From Clostridiales bacterium (lineage in GTDB: Bacteria; Bacillota; Clostridia; Lachnospirales; Lachnospiraceae): 64,000 bases of DNA. Of this stretch, positions 16,344-25,232 are shown piece after piece (the first letter of the stretch is position 1; the number at the start of each line of letters is the position of its first letter). The notes beneath the pieces are model-generated. The model had not been told where the DNA came from. It did not search any database and saw nothing but the letters and a program-made list of their open reading frames with translations. The stretch covers positions 91,202 through 155,201 of the forward strand of contig DUNO01000050.1 of assembly GCA_012839295.1 (NCBI GenBank), read 5' to 3'. A program made the translations under genes and the position numbers.

Positions 16344-18128
16344 ATGAAAGGAATAAGAAAATTTTTTGGAAGGTTTAAAATCAGGACAAAGATAATTTTA
16401 TTGTACCTTACGGTGCTCCTTCTCTCTTTTCTTATGACCTTTACCATTATTTCCAAGGTAAATGAGGCGTATACCAAACGGGAAGTAGGAAATACGGGCA
16501 TTCAGACACTAAATGCCTTAAAGGGAAATTTAACCTTAGTATTTGAAAATGTAACGCAGTTTTCCAACCTGATTTATTTTGATGATAATGTACAGGCTTC
16601 CCTTAAAAATATAAAATCGAAAAACATTAATCCTACCATCCAGCGCAGGATTACAAAAAGCTTGATCAATATGCTATTGTCCGGTGACTATATTTCCTCC
16701 GTATTTATTTTTGATAAATATAATAACTATTATAATACATATAAGGTTGGGCCCATCAGCGTCCATAATGAGAAGCTGGGGGATACGCAGTGGTATGCCA
16801 AGATGCAGGAAGCCAACGGAAATGGCTTCTTTATCCATAAGAGTGAGGGTATCCTGGAGTTTCCCACCAGAAGGGACAAAAACTATATCACCTACATCAA
16901 GGAAATCGGTGCCGTGAATACCTATGAGCCCTTAGCCACCCTCATGGTGACGGTAGATGAGGCTACCATCCAAGCCTATTTTGAGGAGGTAAGCTCAGTC
17001 CATGCCTCCCAGTTTTTTATCGTGGACGGAGCCGGGAATTATATTATCCCACCCAGCCAATATGAGGAGGAATATGCAGAGTATATTACCGGTAAAAAGA
17101 TATCGGACGAAGTCTATGAAACGGTTAAAATCAAGGATTCTACAGTAATTATGGTCGGTCAGGAGATGGGGATCGCTGACTGGAAGCTGGTCGGCTCCTT
17201 CCAGCTGGACAATAGAAAGGCACTGACCCCCTATTATACCACGGTTATTATTCTGATCATGTGCCTGAACATCATATTCGTTTTTATCTGCTCCATGGCG
17301 TTGACAAGGTTTATTTTTACGCCTCTGGCAAAGCTGGAAAAGCATATGAAAATGGTAGAAGAGGGAGAATTTATTCCGGTAAAGCTGGATGGGGACCAAA
17401 ATGAAATCAACAGCCTGAAAAAGGTTTTCAATCATATGACAAGATCGATCCAAAATCTGATAGAGGAGGTCAAGGCTGAAGAAAAAATTATTGCAAAGGG
17501 AGAGCTGGATTTAATTCAGGCGCAGATTAATCCGCATTTTCTCTATAATACGCTGGATGCGGTATCCGCCCTGGCACTGATGAAGGACAATGAAAATTGC
17601 TTTAAGATGACGCAGGCGCTGGGAAGCTTTTATCGAAACAGCCTCAACAGCGGAATGGATTTTGTCACTATTTCTGAGGAAATCCAGTGTATCCGGAGCT
17701 ATATCACCATTTTAAATATCCGCTATGATGACAAAATTAAGGTGAAATACGAAGTGGAGGAGCATTTGCTGAAGCATAAAATCTTAAAGCTTCTTCTCCA
17801 GCCCTTGATTGAAAATGCGGTGCACCATGGAATCAAGGGGAATAACGGAGCAGGGAATATTTTAATAAAAATATTTGAGGATGAGGAAGAGATTATTTTG
17901 ATTGTGTCAGATGATGGGGTAGGAATGACGGAAGAGCGGGCCAGGGCCATTATGGACGAAAAGAGCGTTACAGGAAAACCAGGCTTTGGAATATATAGCC
18001 TGAAGCAAAGAATTACCTTATACTACGGCATCCCAAATCCCATTATGATCCATAGCGAGGTAGAAGGGGGCTGTGAGATAACGGTAAGAGTAAAGAAGAT
18101 AGAAGAGGGTGAAACAATTGAGCATTAA
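16344..18128 (+). CDS. YesM-type sensor histidine kinase
   Basis: Membrane sensor kinase for carbohydrate-linked control. One transmembrane helix at ~17-40, a large extracellular sensor (dCache-like) to ~290, a second helix at ~293-318, then HAMP (~320-370). The His_kinase domain has the H-box QAQINPHFLYNTLDAVSA with His398; the N-box LLQPLIENAVHHGIKG and G-box DDGVGMT form the ATPase domain. 594 residues, normal for YesM/LytS-like kinases. Its last codons overlap the start of the response regulator, so they are co-translated. Likely senses a sugar imported by the adjacent ABC system. Confidence 0.92.
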   Translation: MKGIRKFFGRFKIRTKIILLYLTVLLLSFLMTFTIISKVNEAYTKREVGNTGIQTLNALKGNLTLVFENVTQFSNLIYFDDNVQASLKNIKSKNINPTIQRRITKSLINMLLSGDYISSVFIFDKYNNYYNTYKVGPISVHNEKLGDTQWYAKMQEANGNGFFIHKSEGILEFPTRRDKNYITYIKEIGAVNTYEPLATLMVTVDEATIQAYFEEVSSVHASQFFIVDGAGNYIIPPSQYEEEYAEYITGKKISDEVYETVKIKDSTVIMVGQEMGIADWKLVGSFQLDNRKALTPYYTTVIILIMCLNIIFVFICSMALTRFIFTPLAKLEKHMKMVEEGEFIPVKLDGDQNEINSLKKVFNHMTRSIQNLIEEVKAEEKIIAKGELDLIQAQINPHFLYNTLDAVSALALMKDNENCFKMTQALGSFYRNSLNSGMDFVTISEEIQCIRSYITILNIRYDDKIKVKYEVEEHLLKHKILKLLLQPLIENAVHHGIKGNNGAGNILIKIFEDEEEIILIVSDDGVGMTEERARAIMDEKSVTGKPGFGIYSLKQRITLYYGIPNPIMIHSEVEGGCEITVRVKKIEEGETIEH

Positions 18129-19692
18129 AGTATTGCTGGTAGATGATGAGAAGCTGGAGAGGGTATTAATCCGGAATGGCTTTGACTGGGAAGGAAATGG
18201 GTTTGAAATTATAGGAGAGGCAGGCTCCGGTGAGGAAGCAATGGAATACATGCTGCACCGCAAACCCCAAATCGTACTTACGGATATCAGTATGCCCCAC
18301 ATGGACGGCCTGGAGCTGTCAGAGAAAATTCTCAGGGCTGATCGAAGCTGCCATATTATTATTGTAACCGGATACCGGGAATTTGATTATGCAAGAAGGG
18401 CCGTAAAAATAGGAGTGGAGGACTTTCTGCTAAAGCCTGTCAATGTCAGTGAAATTGCGGAGCTGGCAGGCAGGTTAAAGGAAAAGATCAGGCAGGAGGA
18501 AAAACAGGTAAAAGCGGTTGAAGAGCTAAAGGCCAGCGTATTGGCTGACCAGGACATTGTGATGGAGAGCTTTTTCCAGCGTCTGGTAGAATGCCATATC
18601 CCGGAGGAAGAGGCAAGGCGCAAGCTGATGCTTTATAACTGTGAAAACCTGCTGCAAGGGTGTATCTGCCTGAATATTAAGCTGAAGGAGGCCGAAGGGG
18701 AAAGAATCTCCCAAAAGCACAAGAGGGTCATTGACCTGATTAAAGGCGAAAATTACGAGAGCGCTATTTGCTTTACCCACTATATGCAAAATATTTTGCT
18801 CTATTTTACCGGTTCCGGTTATGAAAAGGTAAAGGGTGCTGCAAAAGCCTTGCATGAAGCACTTGGCAGCCGTCTCGGAGTGGCCGCCACCATCGGAATT
18901 AGTGAATGGAATGAGGGCTTTGCGGGAATTGCCAATGCTTTTGAGGAGTCACAGAAAGCCCTTAGTGCCTCCGTCTTTCTTGGCAGAAACCGTTGTGTTA
19001 CCTATAAAGAATACGAAGAGGTCATGAACCAGAATAAAAATAATAAAGAAATTGACTGGGAGGACTTTCTGTTTGCTGTCCATAACTGCCTGGTGGATAA
19101 GGTGGAGGACTATATTAAGGAATATGTGGATTTAATCAGGGGTGCAGGAGTGACGGATATTGAATATCTCCGCCTGATGACGATGAATCTTCTGACAAGG
19201 GCGGGCACCACACTGAATAAATACGGCATGGGCCTTTCCCGGCTTATGGGGGAAGAGAACCTTTATAAAGAAGTGAGGCGCATTAGCACCGTAGATGAAA
19301 TTACCAGCTATTTAGAAAAGGTAATGCATATCATTATGGAATATCATGAGGGCAGGAAGCTAAAGCAGGGAAACAAGGTAGTGGAGGAGGCGGCAGCCTA
19401 TATCCGGGAAAACCTGTTTAATCCGGAGCTGTCCCTGCGCCTGGTTGCAGCTAACATTTACTCAAATGAAAGCTATTTAAGCAGGGTATTTAAAAAGGAA
19501 AAGGGAATCAGCCTGATTGAATATATTTTGAAAAAGCGGATTGAAGAGAGTATACGCCTGCTGGATACAACGGATTTAAAGGTATATGAAATAGCAGAAA
19601 AAATAGGATTCCGGGATTCCCATTATTTTAGCATCTGCTTTAAAAAGCTGACGGGGGTTACGGTGAAAGAGTTTAAAAGGGAAAAATATTAG
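18118..19692 (+). CDS. YesN-type response regulator with AraC DNA-binding domain
   Basis: Receiver domain at residues 1-120 with LVDDE, phospho-acceptor Asp56 in LTDISMP and the conserved Lys in LLKPV. A central unannotated region follows, then an AraC double HTH at ~425-524 (SLRLVAANIYSNESYLSRVF; IAEKIGFRDSHYFSICFKK). The TTG at 18118 is preferred: GAGGGTG lies 6 bases upstream and the protein then starts MSIKVLLVDDE; a GTG at 18109 overlaps that site. 524 residues. Overlaps the kinase stop. Expected to activate the following sugar transporter operon. Confidence 0.92.
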   Translation: MSIKVLLVDDEKLERVLIRNGFDWEGNGFEIIGEAGSGEEAMEYMLHRKPQIVLTDISMPHMDGLELSEKILRADRSCHIIIVTGYREFDYARRAVKIGVEDFLLKPVNVSEIAELAGRLKEKIRQEEKQVKAVEELKASVLADQDIVMESFFQRLVECHIPEEEARRKLMLYNCENLLQGCICLNIKLKEAEGERISQKHKRVIDLIKGENYESAICFTHYMQNILLYFTGSGYEKVKGAAKALHEALGSRLGVAATIGISEWNEGFAGIANAFEESQKALSASVFLGRNRCVTYKEYEEVMNQNKNNKEIDWEDFLFAVHNCLVDKVEDYIKEYVDLIRGAGVTDIEYLRLMTMNLLTRAGTTLNKYGMGLSRLMGEENLYKEVRRISTVDEITSYLEKVMHIIMEYHEGRKLKQGNKVVEEAAAYIRENLFNPELSLRLVAANIYSNESYLSRVFKKEKGISLIEYILKKRIEESIRLLDTTDLKVYEIAEKIGFRDSHYFSICFKKLTGVTVKEFKREKY

Positions 19693-19716
19693 GAAGATGT
19701 CAAACGGCATATCAGC

Positions 19717-19800
19717 AGATCAAGTAAAATATCAAGTAAATTATCAAATGAAATATCAAGTGAAATATCATGTGAAATATCAAGTGAAAATATTAAGTAA
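19717..19800 (+). repeat. Seven-copy 12-bp minisatellite
   Basis: Seven consecutive 12-bp units with consensus ATATCAAGTGAA run without a break from 19717 to 19800; units differ by 1-4 bases. It begins 25 bp after the response regulator stop, and the period is a multiple of three. The remaining gap to 19992 is rich in GTTAAAG-like motifs (19874-19942) and probably holds the promoter for the ABC operon, though no clean -35/-10 was found. Confidence 0.85.
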
Positions 19801-19992
19801 AAATAGTTACCTTTCACAGCAAAATATTAAATTGAGTATCCGGTAAAACTTCAGTATACTGGTTTTAACATAAACGCATGCGATGTTAAAGAAGTGTAAA
19901 GCTGTTAAAAAGTTAAAGATGTTAAAGGTATTAAAGGCCTTTAAGGAGCAAGAAGATTCATAATCAATTAGGATACACGAGGAGGATATGAA

Positions 19993-21357
19993 ATGAAAAA
20001 TAAAGTTGTGAAAAGGATACTATCTGCAGTTCTGGCAGCAGCCCTGGTTGTAAGCCTGGCAGCTTGTGGGAGCAGTGGGAAGACAGAGGATACAAAGACA
20101 GACAGTACCTCGAATAATACACCGGATACAGAAAATGGATCCACAGAACCCTCCACTGATGAAAAAATTACATTGAATGTATGGCATCAATGGTCCAACG
20201 ATACCAATGAGCTTAAAAAATTATATGACGCGGCTGCAGGGGAGTACATGGAGCAGAATCCAAATATCATAATCAATACCCAGACCCTGGATACGGAGGC
20301 TTATAAGACAAAGATCTCAGCAGAATTTACAGGAACCGCTTCCGGCATTGATGTATTCTATTACTGGGGAGCCGGAACAGCGAAAAAGCTGGTGAACGCG
20401 GATAAATTATTACCTTTAGATGATTACATAACAGATGAGATAAAAGCAAAATTATTGCCGGGTTCTACAGGTGCATTTATCTATGACGGAAAGACCTATT
20501 CCCTCCCATCCTTTTCCTGGTATATGACCCTGTTCTGCAACCAGGAATTATTTGATCAGGCAGGAGCAGCCCTTCCTACAACCTATGATGAAATGTTAGC
20601 TGCAAGCCAAAAATTAAGTCAGCTGGAGGGCGTTACACCAATCGCAGCAGGAGCGAAGGATGGCTGGAATGCAGCATTTGTCTATCAGGCATTGGCAATG
20701 AGGGAAGTTGGGGCAGAAAATGTCAATAAGATGTTAAAGGGAGAAATTCCATTCGGGGAAGACAGCGGCTATAAGACAGCAGCTGAAAAGGTATTGGAGC
20801 TATATAAGGCAGGAGCCTTTGGAAAGAACCCGCTGGAATCAGGAAATGATGATGCAAATTCAGCATTTATTACCGGAAAAGCGGCAATGCGTATTATGGG
20901 AAGCTGGTTCGCAAACCAGGTATACACAGATGATACTGCTACGGTGAACCCGGAGAAGGTAGTTGCATTAAAAATCCCCATGATTACAGGAAAGGGCAAT
21001 GAAAGTGATTACTGCGGCGGCTTTATTGAATCCTTCTGGGTAAATAAGAATACCAAATATGCGGATGAAGCAGCTAAATTTGCAATCTATATCAATGAGC
21101 AGATGGGAAAAGCAGCATATGAAACAGGAACAGGCTTCTGTGGCTGGAATGTAGATCTGGATGAGAGTAAATTAAATCCCTTGTTTGTTCAAATCAAGGA
21201 TTTGGCAGGCGCAGGACAGACCAGCGTTCTTGCCTGGGATACTTCCTTGGACGCAAATCCGGCAACCATCCACAATGAACAAGTACAGACCTTATTTGCA
21301 CCGGATGCAGACGTAGATGCATTTATTGGGGAGCATGAAGCGGCAATTAACCAGTAA
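19993..21357 (+). CDS. Carbohydrate ABC transporter substrate-binding lipoprotein
   Basis: Extracellular solute-binding protein of the CUT1 (family 1) type, tethered to the membrane. Signal peptide with lipobox SLAAC, lipidated Cys25, followed by a Ser/Thr/Asp-rich linker and the binding fold starting at KITLNVWHQWS. 454 residues, usual for the family. Ribosome binding site GAGGAGG. Directly followed by two permease genes and preceded by YesM/YesN. The substrate cannot be assigned from sequence; an oligosaccharide or glycoside is likely. Confidence 0.92.
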   Translation: MKNKVVKRILSAVLAAALVVSLAACGSSGKTEDTKTDSTSNNTPDTENGSTEPSTDEKITLNVWHQWSNDTNELKKLYDAAAGEYMEQNPNIIINTQTLDTEAYKTKISAEFTGTASGIDVFYYWGAGTAKKLVNADKLLPLDDYITDEIKAKLLPGSTGAFIYDGKTYSLPSFSWYMTLFCNQELFDQAGAALPTTYDEMLAASQKLSQLEGVTPIAAGAKDGWNAAFVYQALAMREVGAENVNKMLKGEIPFGEDSGYKTAAEKVLELYKAGAFGKNPLESGNDDANSAFITGKAAMRIMGSWFANQVYTDDTATVNPEKVVALKIPMITGKGNESDYCGGFIESFWVNKNTKYADEAAKFAIYINEQMGKAAYETGTGFCGWNVDLDESKLNPLFVQIKDLAGAGQTSVLAWDTSLDANPATIHNEQVQTLFAPDADVDAFIGEHEAAINQ

Positions 21358-21525
21358 ATAATTTCTTAGGGCAATTTTTATACAGGGGGAGGTTGTCACG
21401 GCTGTGGCAATCTCTTTTCCTTTTGCAAGACAGTTAAGGATGGGAGCGCTAAAAATCGGATTCAGGTAAGTGGAGGAATAAGACGTTCAGCGCCCGGATC
21501 CAAGGTAGTTAAAGGAGGATTTTAA

Positions 21526-22419
21526 ATGGATAAAATGTTGGGCAAAAAAAGCTATATTGCAGTATTTGTTTTGCCGGCACTCTTGATATTCGTCAGCTTT
21601 GTAATGATACCGCTTTTGATCAGCGGAACCTACAGCCTGTTTGAGTATGACGGAATTGGCAAGATGAGGTTTCTGGGTCTCCAAAACTACATCGATATGT
21701 TTACAACAGACCGTTATTTCCCAAAGGCTGTGGTTAATTCCATTGTCCTGGTGGTTGCTTCCCTTTTCATACAGCTTCCGGTCTCCCTGGTCCTGGCACT
21801 GGTCCTGGCACATGGTGTAAAAGGTGAAAAGTTTTTCCGCACGGTCTATTTTGTGCCGGTGGTCATTTCCAGCATGGTAATCGGGCAGCTGTGGATGAAA
21901 ATATTCCACAGTGAATATGGGCTGCTAAATATTTTAATTAGCGCAATCACAGGGAGCACCTTTGACTATTCCTGGCTATCCAATTCAAAGACAGCCTTTC
22001 TGTCTACGGTTATCCCGGCGGTCTGGCAGTATATAGGCTATCATATGCTTATTTTCTATGCGGGAATCAAGTCGATTTCCACGGAGTACTATGAGGCGGC
22101 GCAAATTGACGGAGCTACAAAGTGGCAGACCAACATGAAAATCACCCTGCCGCTGCTGACGCCGGTCATTAAAACCTGTGTTATCTTTTCCATCACAGGC
22201 TCCCTGCGGGCCTTCGATCTGATTTATGTTATGACGGGAGGAGGGCCAAATCACGCCAGTGAGGTTCCGGCCACCTTGATGTATAACAATCTGTTCCGGA
22301 GGGGCTTATATGGGTATGGAAGTGCGCAGGCTTTTTTCATCGTGATTGAGTGTTTGTTATTTACATTCATTATCAGCCGTATTTTCAGAAAATCAGAAGA
22401 GAATGCATCTGCAATATAA
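21526..22419 (+). CDS. CUT1 sugar ABC transporter permease (MalF/MsmF-like)
   Basis: Inner-membrane permease, six predicted helices in 297 residues. The EAA loop that contacts the ATPase is EYYEAAQIDGATKWQTNMKI followed by TLPLL. The first helix is at ~10-30. Ribosome binding site AAAGGAGG 8 bases before ATG. The 168-bp gap after the binding-protein gene carries no obvious strong terminator, consistent with one transcript. Works as a heterodimer with the next permease. Confidence 0.92.
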   Translation: MDKMLGKKSYIAVFVLPALLIFVSFVMIPLLISGTYSLFEYDGIGKMRFLGLQNYIDMFTTDRYFPKAVVNSIVLVVASLFIQLPVSLVLALVLAHGVKGEKFFRTVYFVPVVISSMVIGQLWMKIFHSEYGLLNILISAITGSTFDYSWLSNSKTAFLSTVIPAVWQYIGYHMLIFYAGIKSISTEYYEAAQIDGATKWQTNMKITLPLLTPVIKTCVIFSITGSLRAFDLIYVMTGGGPNHASEVPATLMYNNLFRRGLYGYGSAQAFFIVIECLLFTFIISRIFRKSEENASAI

Positions 22420-22430
22420 AGGGGGAAAAC

Positions 22431-23261
22431 ATGAACAGCAAAAAAACAGCAAAAAGCTTTAAGATGATTATTTTGTCTTTCATAGCGGCTACACAGATTT
22501 TCCCTTTGTACTGGCTGATTACCTTTTCTTTAAAAAGCAATGCAGAGATATTTGGGGAAAATGTAATCGGATTGCCGAAGGCCTGGCGCTTTGTCAATTA
22601 CAGCACGGCTTTGACGGACGGAGGAATTTTAAGATATTTCTTAAATTCCGTATTTTACTCTGCGGCCACGGTGGCTGTAGTAGCTATTATTACAGCAATG
22701 GCGGCCTATGCCATTGCCAGGATGAAGTGGAAGCTTAAGGCTGCCGCCTTTGGTATTTTTTCGATTGGGATTATGATCCCGTCACAGGCAGCACTGCTCC
22801 CCCTCTTCCAGACCATGGATAAGCTGGGCTTAAAGGGAGGCTACCTAGGACTTTTAATTCCCTATATCGCCTTTGGAATCCCGATGAGTGTTATGATACT
22901 TACTGGCTTTTATAAGGGAATCCCAAAGGAAATGGAGGAAGCGGCCTATATGGATGGCTGCGGGATCTTCCGGTGCTTTCTTGCCATTATGCTTCCCATG
23001 GTAAAGCCGGCAGTCGCAACGGCTTCCATCTTCACCTTCCTTGGAACCTGGAATGAGCTGATGTTTGCGAATACCTTGGTAGACAGTGCCGATTACCGTA
23101 CGCTTCCCGTAGGAATTATGTCCTTTGCAGGGCAATACTCCACAGACTGGGGTCTGATCGGCGCAGGTATGGTCATTGCCACCCTGCCGACTATTTTGAT
23201 CTATTTCCTGCTAAGTAACCAGGTACAGGAAAGCCTGGTGGCGGGAGCAGTGAAGGGCTAG
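22431..23261 (+). CDS. CUT1 sugar ABC transporter permease (MalG/MsmG-like)
   Basis: Second permease of the importer, six predicted helices in 276 residues. The EAA motif is EMEEAAYMDGCGIFRCFLAI followed by MLPMVKPA. ATG 22431 follows AAGGGGG and gives MNSKKTAKSFKMIIL; an upstream in-frame ATG at 22350 would overlap the previous gene by 70 bp. It starts 11 bp after the first permease. No ATPase gene follows, so a shared MsmK-type ATPase encoded elsewhere is inferred. Confidence 0.92.
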   Translation: MNSKKTAKSFKMIILSFIAATQIFPLYWLITFSLKSNAEIFGENVIGLPKAWRFVNYSTALTDGGILRYFLNSVFYSAATVAVVAIITAMAAYAIARMKWKLKAAAFGIFSIGIMIPSQAALLPLFQTMDKLGLKGGYLGLLIPYIAFGIPMSVMILTGFYKGIPKEMEEAAYMDGCGIFRCFLAIMLPMVKPAVATASIFTFLGTWNELMFANTLVDSADYRTLPVGIMSFAGQYSTDWGLIGAGMVIATLPTILIYFLLSNQVQESLVAGAVKG

Positions 23262-24103
23262 AGGATTAAATTCTATGTCTCTAAGGTGAAGCATAGGTCT
23301 GTATATGCGCTTTCGGCTCCGAGGACAGGGGCATTGAGTGTGATCTGCCTAAATCTAATGATTTTTATGATTGTCACTGGTATAACCAGTTTAACCAGTG
23401 GATCACAACAGGTTCAAGTGTTTTTGAAAATAAACATGGTACTTTGGAGAACCTTAATGTAAAATAGAGATACTAACACTCACGGGGAGGACTGGAAAAT
23501 GGTATTTTTAGAACCGATTTGCACCCTGTCTCCTGGAATGTGATCCGGTTTAAGAAGTAAAGTTAAATGAATGATCTGAGCAGAAAGTTTACCAATCTAT
23601 GAGAACTCCTGCTGCGATATTGCGTTTTATAGGATGGCTTTATATAAGCTGCCTAAAAAGCCATCGCAGCAGGAGTTTTCTGTATGATTTGAGGAGGTAT
23701 TGTGTTTGCAAGAATAATTTAGAAAATATCCTCTTTTTGCGTTATGGAGAAAGTATTCCTTTTTCATATGAAAGATCACTCCAATCTCATCCTAAATAAT
23801 AAAGTATTTGTGCATATTCCATGATATGTATCAGGCAGTAATATGCTGTCTTTACAATATGATTTTTATGCAATGGGAAAAATACGTTTTTTTATGCATA
23901 GTGCATATTTTCCGCACAAATGCTAATTACTTTTTGAATTAGAAGACTCCTTTTGCAACAAAGTTATATTGCAGGCATATAAGGCGGATGTTAGTATCGG
24001 ATTAAGTTATATGGTGTGTGCTGACACACGGTCAAATGACGAACCCAATATAACCTATATACTATATAACTAATAACTAGAAATGTTGTTGGAGGAAAAC
24101 CAG
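23262..24103. other. 842-bp intergenic region without a convincing gene
   Basis: Separates the first ABC operon from the glycosidase block. Contains a CACTGGT..ACCAGTG stem (23375-23400), a long perfect hairpin at 23604-23677 (listed separately) and a GTGTG..CACAC stem near 24015-24028. A 66-codon open frame at 23599-23799 overlaps the long hairpin, lacks a ribosome binding site and resembles no family. A possible weak promoter (TTGCAA, 19-bp gap, TATAAG) ends near 23983. Confidence 0.5.
23604..23677 (+). terminator. Long nested hairpin
   Basis: A 15-bp perfect outer stem, AACTCCTGCTGCGAT (23604-23618) with its complement (23663-23677), and an inner 7-bp stem ATGGCTT (23634-23640) / AAGCCAT (23658-23664). 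The 3' arm runs directly into TTTTC. Could end the upstream transporter transcript or be a small structured RNA. Confidence 0.5.
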
Positions 24104-25228
24104 ATGAAACAAAAATATGATGTGGCAGCTTATGTATGGCCAGCCTACACGGGCACGGAACCACGCGCATACCAATTTTGGCCCGAGAAGTCAGGTGAAT
24201 GGCAAACAGTTAATAAGGCGAAAAGAAAATTTAATGGGGATACCTGGCCACGGAAACCACTGTGGGGCTATGTTGATGAGGCCGATCCCTATATAATGCA
24301 AATGCAAATTGATGCGGCAGCGGATCATGGTGTCAATGTATTTATATATGATTGGTATTGGTATGATCGGAGGCCTTTTTTAGAACAATGCTTGGATAAT
24401 GGTTTCCTAAAGGCTCAAAATAACGACCGCATGAAATTTTATCTTATGTGGGCTAATCATGATGCCAATGACACGTGGGATATCCGTTTATCGGGTGCAG
24501 GTACTGTAATTTGGGATGGTAAGGTAGACCTATCAGAATTTGAACGGATATGCGACCGCTTGATTAATAAATACTTCCATTTGCCTAATTACTATAAAAT
24601 AAACGGACAGCCGGTATTCATGATTTATGATCTCTCTAATCTTATAAATGGGCTTGGTGGATTGGAAAATACAAAAAGAGCATTGGACTGGTTTCGTGAG
24701 AAGGTAGTAGCTTCCGGGTTTCCAGGCTTACACCTGCAGTCTGCTTTATGGGGCGAAAATGCTTTGAATATCAGTGGTGTGGACAGTAGCAGAGGCTTTT
24801 CCCAAAAAAACGCTGTTTTCGAATTGGGGTTTGATAGTGCCAGCCATTATCAATATGTACATTTCACAAATATTAGCCGGGACTATACCGAATTGATGCC
24901 GGATGTAGTTAAAGAATGGCAGCGTATTCAGACGGACTACCATATCCCTTATTTTCCTCATGTTACCCTGGGATGGGATAACAATCCCCGTTTCAAGGAA
25001 ACACTTTTAGATGTTATGACCGGCAACACACCGTCAGAAATAAAGAAAGCATTGCAGCTGGCAAAGGATTATGTAGATGCACATCCGAATCAAGCACCTT
25101 TAATTACTGTTAATAGCTGGAATGAGTGGACAGAAAGCAGCTATTTGCAGCCCGATTCATTGTATGGTTACGGTTACTTAGAAGCTGTACGTGATGTGTT
25201 TTTAGAGTTGGCTGGAAAAGAGGCTTGA
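24104..25228 (+). CDS. GH99-like / WbsX-domain protein
   Basis: 374 residues matching the WbsX-type domain (PF14307-like), which is related to the GH99 endo-mannosidase fold and often sits in glycan utilisation or synthesis loci. Opening motif VAAYVWPAYTG, then a HGVNVFIYDWYWYDRRPFLE segment and the C-terminal NSWNEWTESSYLQPD signature, whose Asn-Glu and Glu residues are probable catalytic positions. No signal peptide, so cytoplasmic. ATG 24104 follows GGAGG by 8 bases. Four bases separate it from the GH36 gene, so they are one operon. Substrate unknown. Confidence 0.82.
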   Translation: MKQKYDVAAYVWPAYTGTEPRAYQFWPEKSGEWQTVNKAKRKFNGDTWPRKPLWGYVDEADPYIMQMQIDAAADHGVNVFIYDWYWYDRRPFLEQCLDNGFLKAQNNDRMKFYLMWANHDANDTWDIRLSGAGTVIWDGKVDLSEFERICDRLINKYFHLPNYYKINGQPVFMIYDLSNLINGLGGLENTKRALDWFREKVVASGFPGLHLQSALWGENALNISGVDSSRGFSQKNAVFELGFDSASHYQYVHFTNISRDYTELMPDVVKEWQRIQTDYHIPYFPHVTLGWDNNPRFKETLLDVMTGNTPSEIKKALQLAKDYVDAHPNQAPLITVNSWNEWTESSYLQPDSLYGYGYLEAVRDVFLELAGKEA

Positions 25229-25232
25229 TAAA

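Noticed and set aside
23599..23799. 66-codon plus-strand frame in the 842-bp gap
   Set aside because: Starts inside the perfect 15-bp hairpin, lacks a ribosome binding site and shows no domain.
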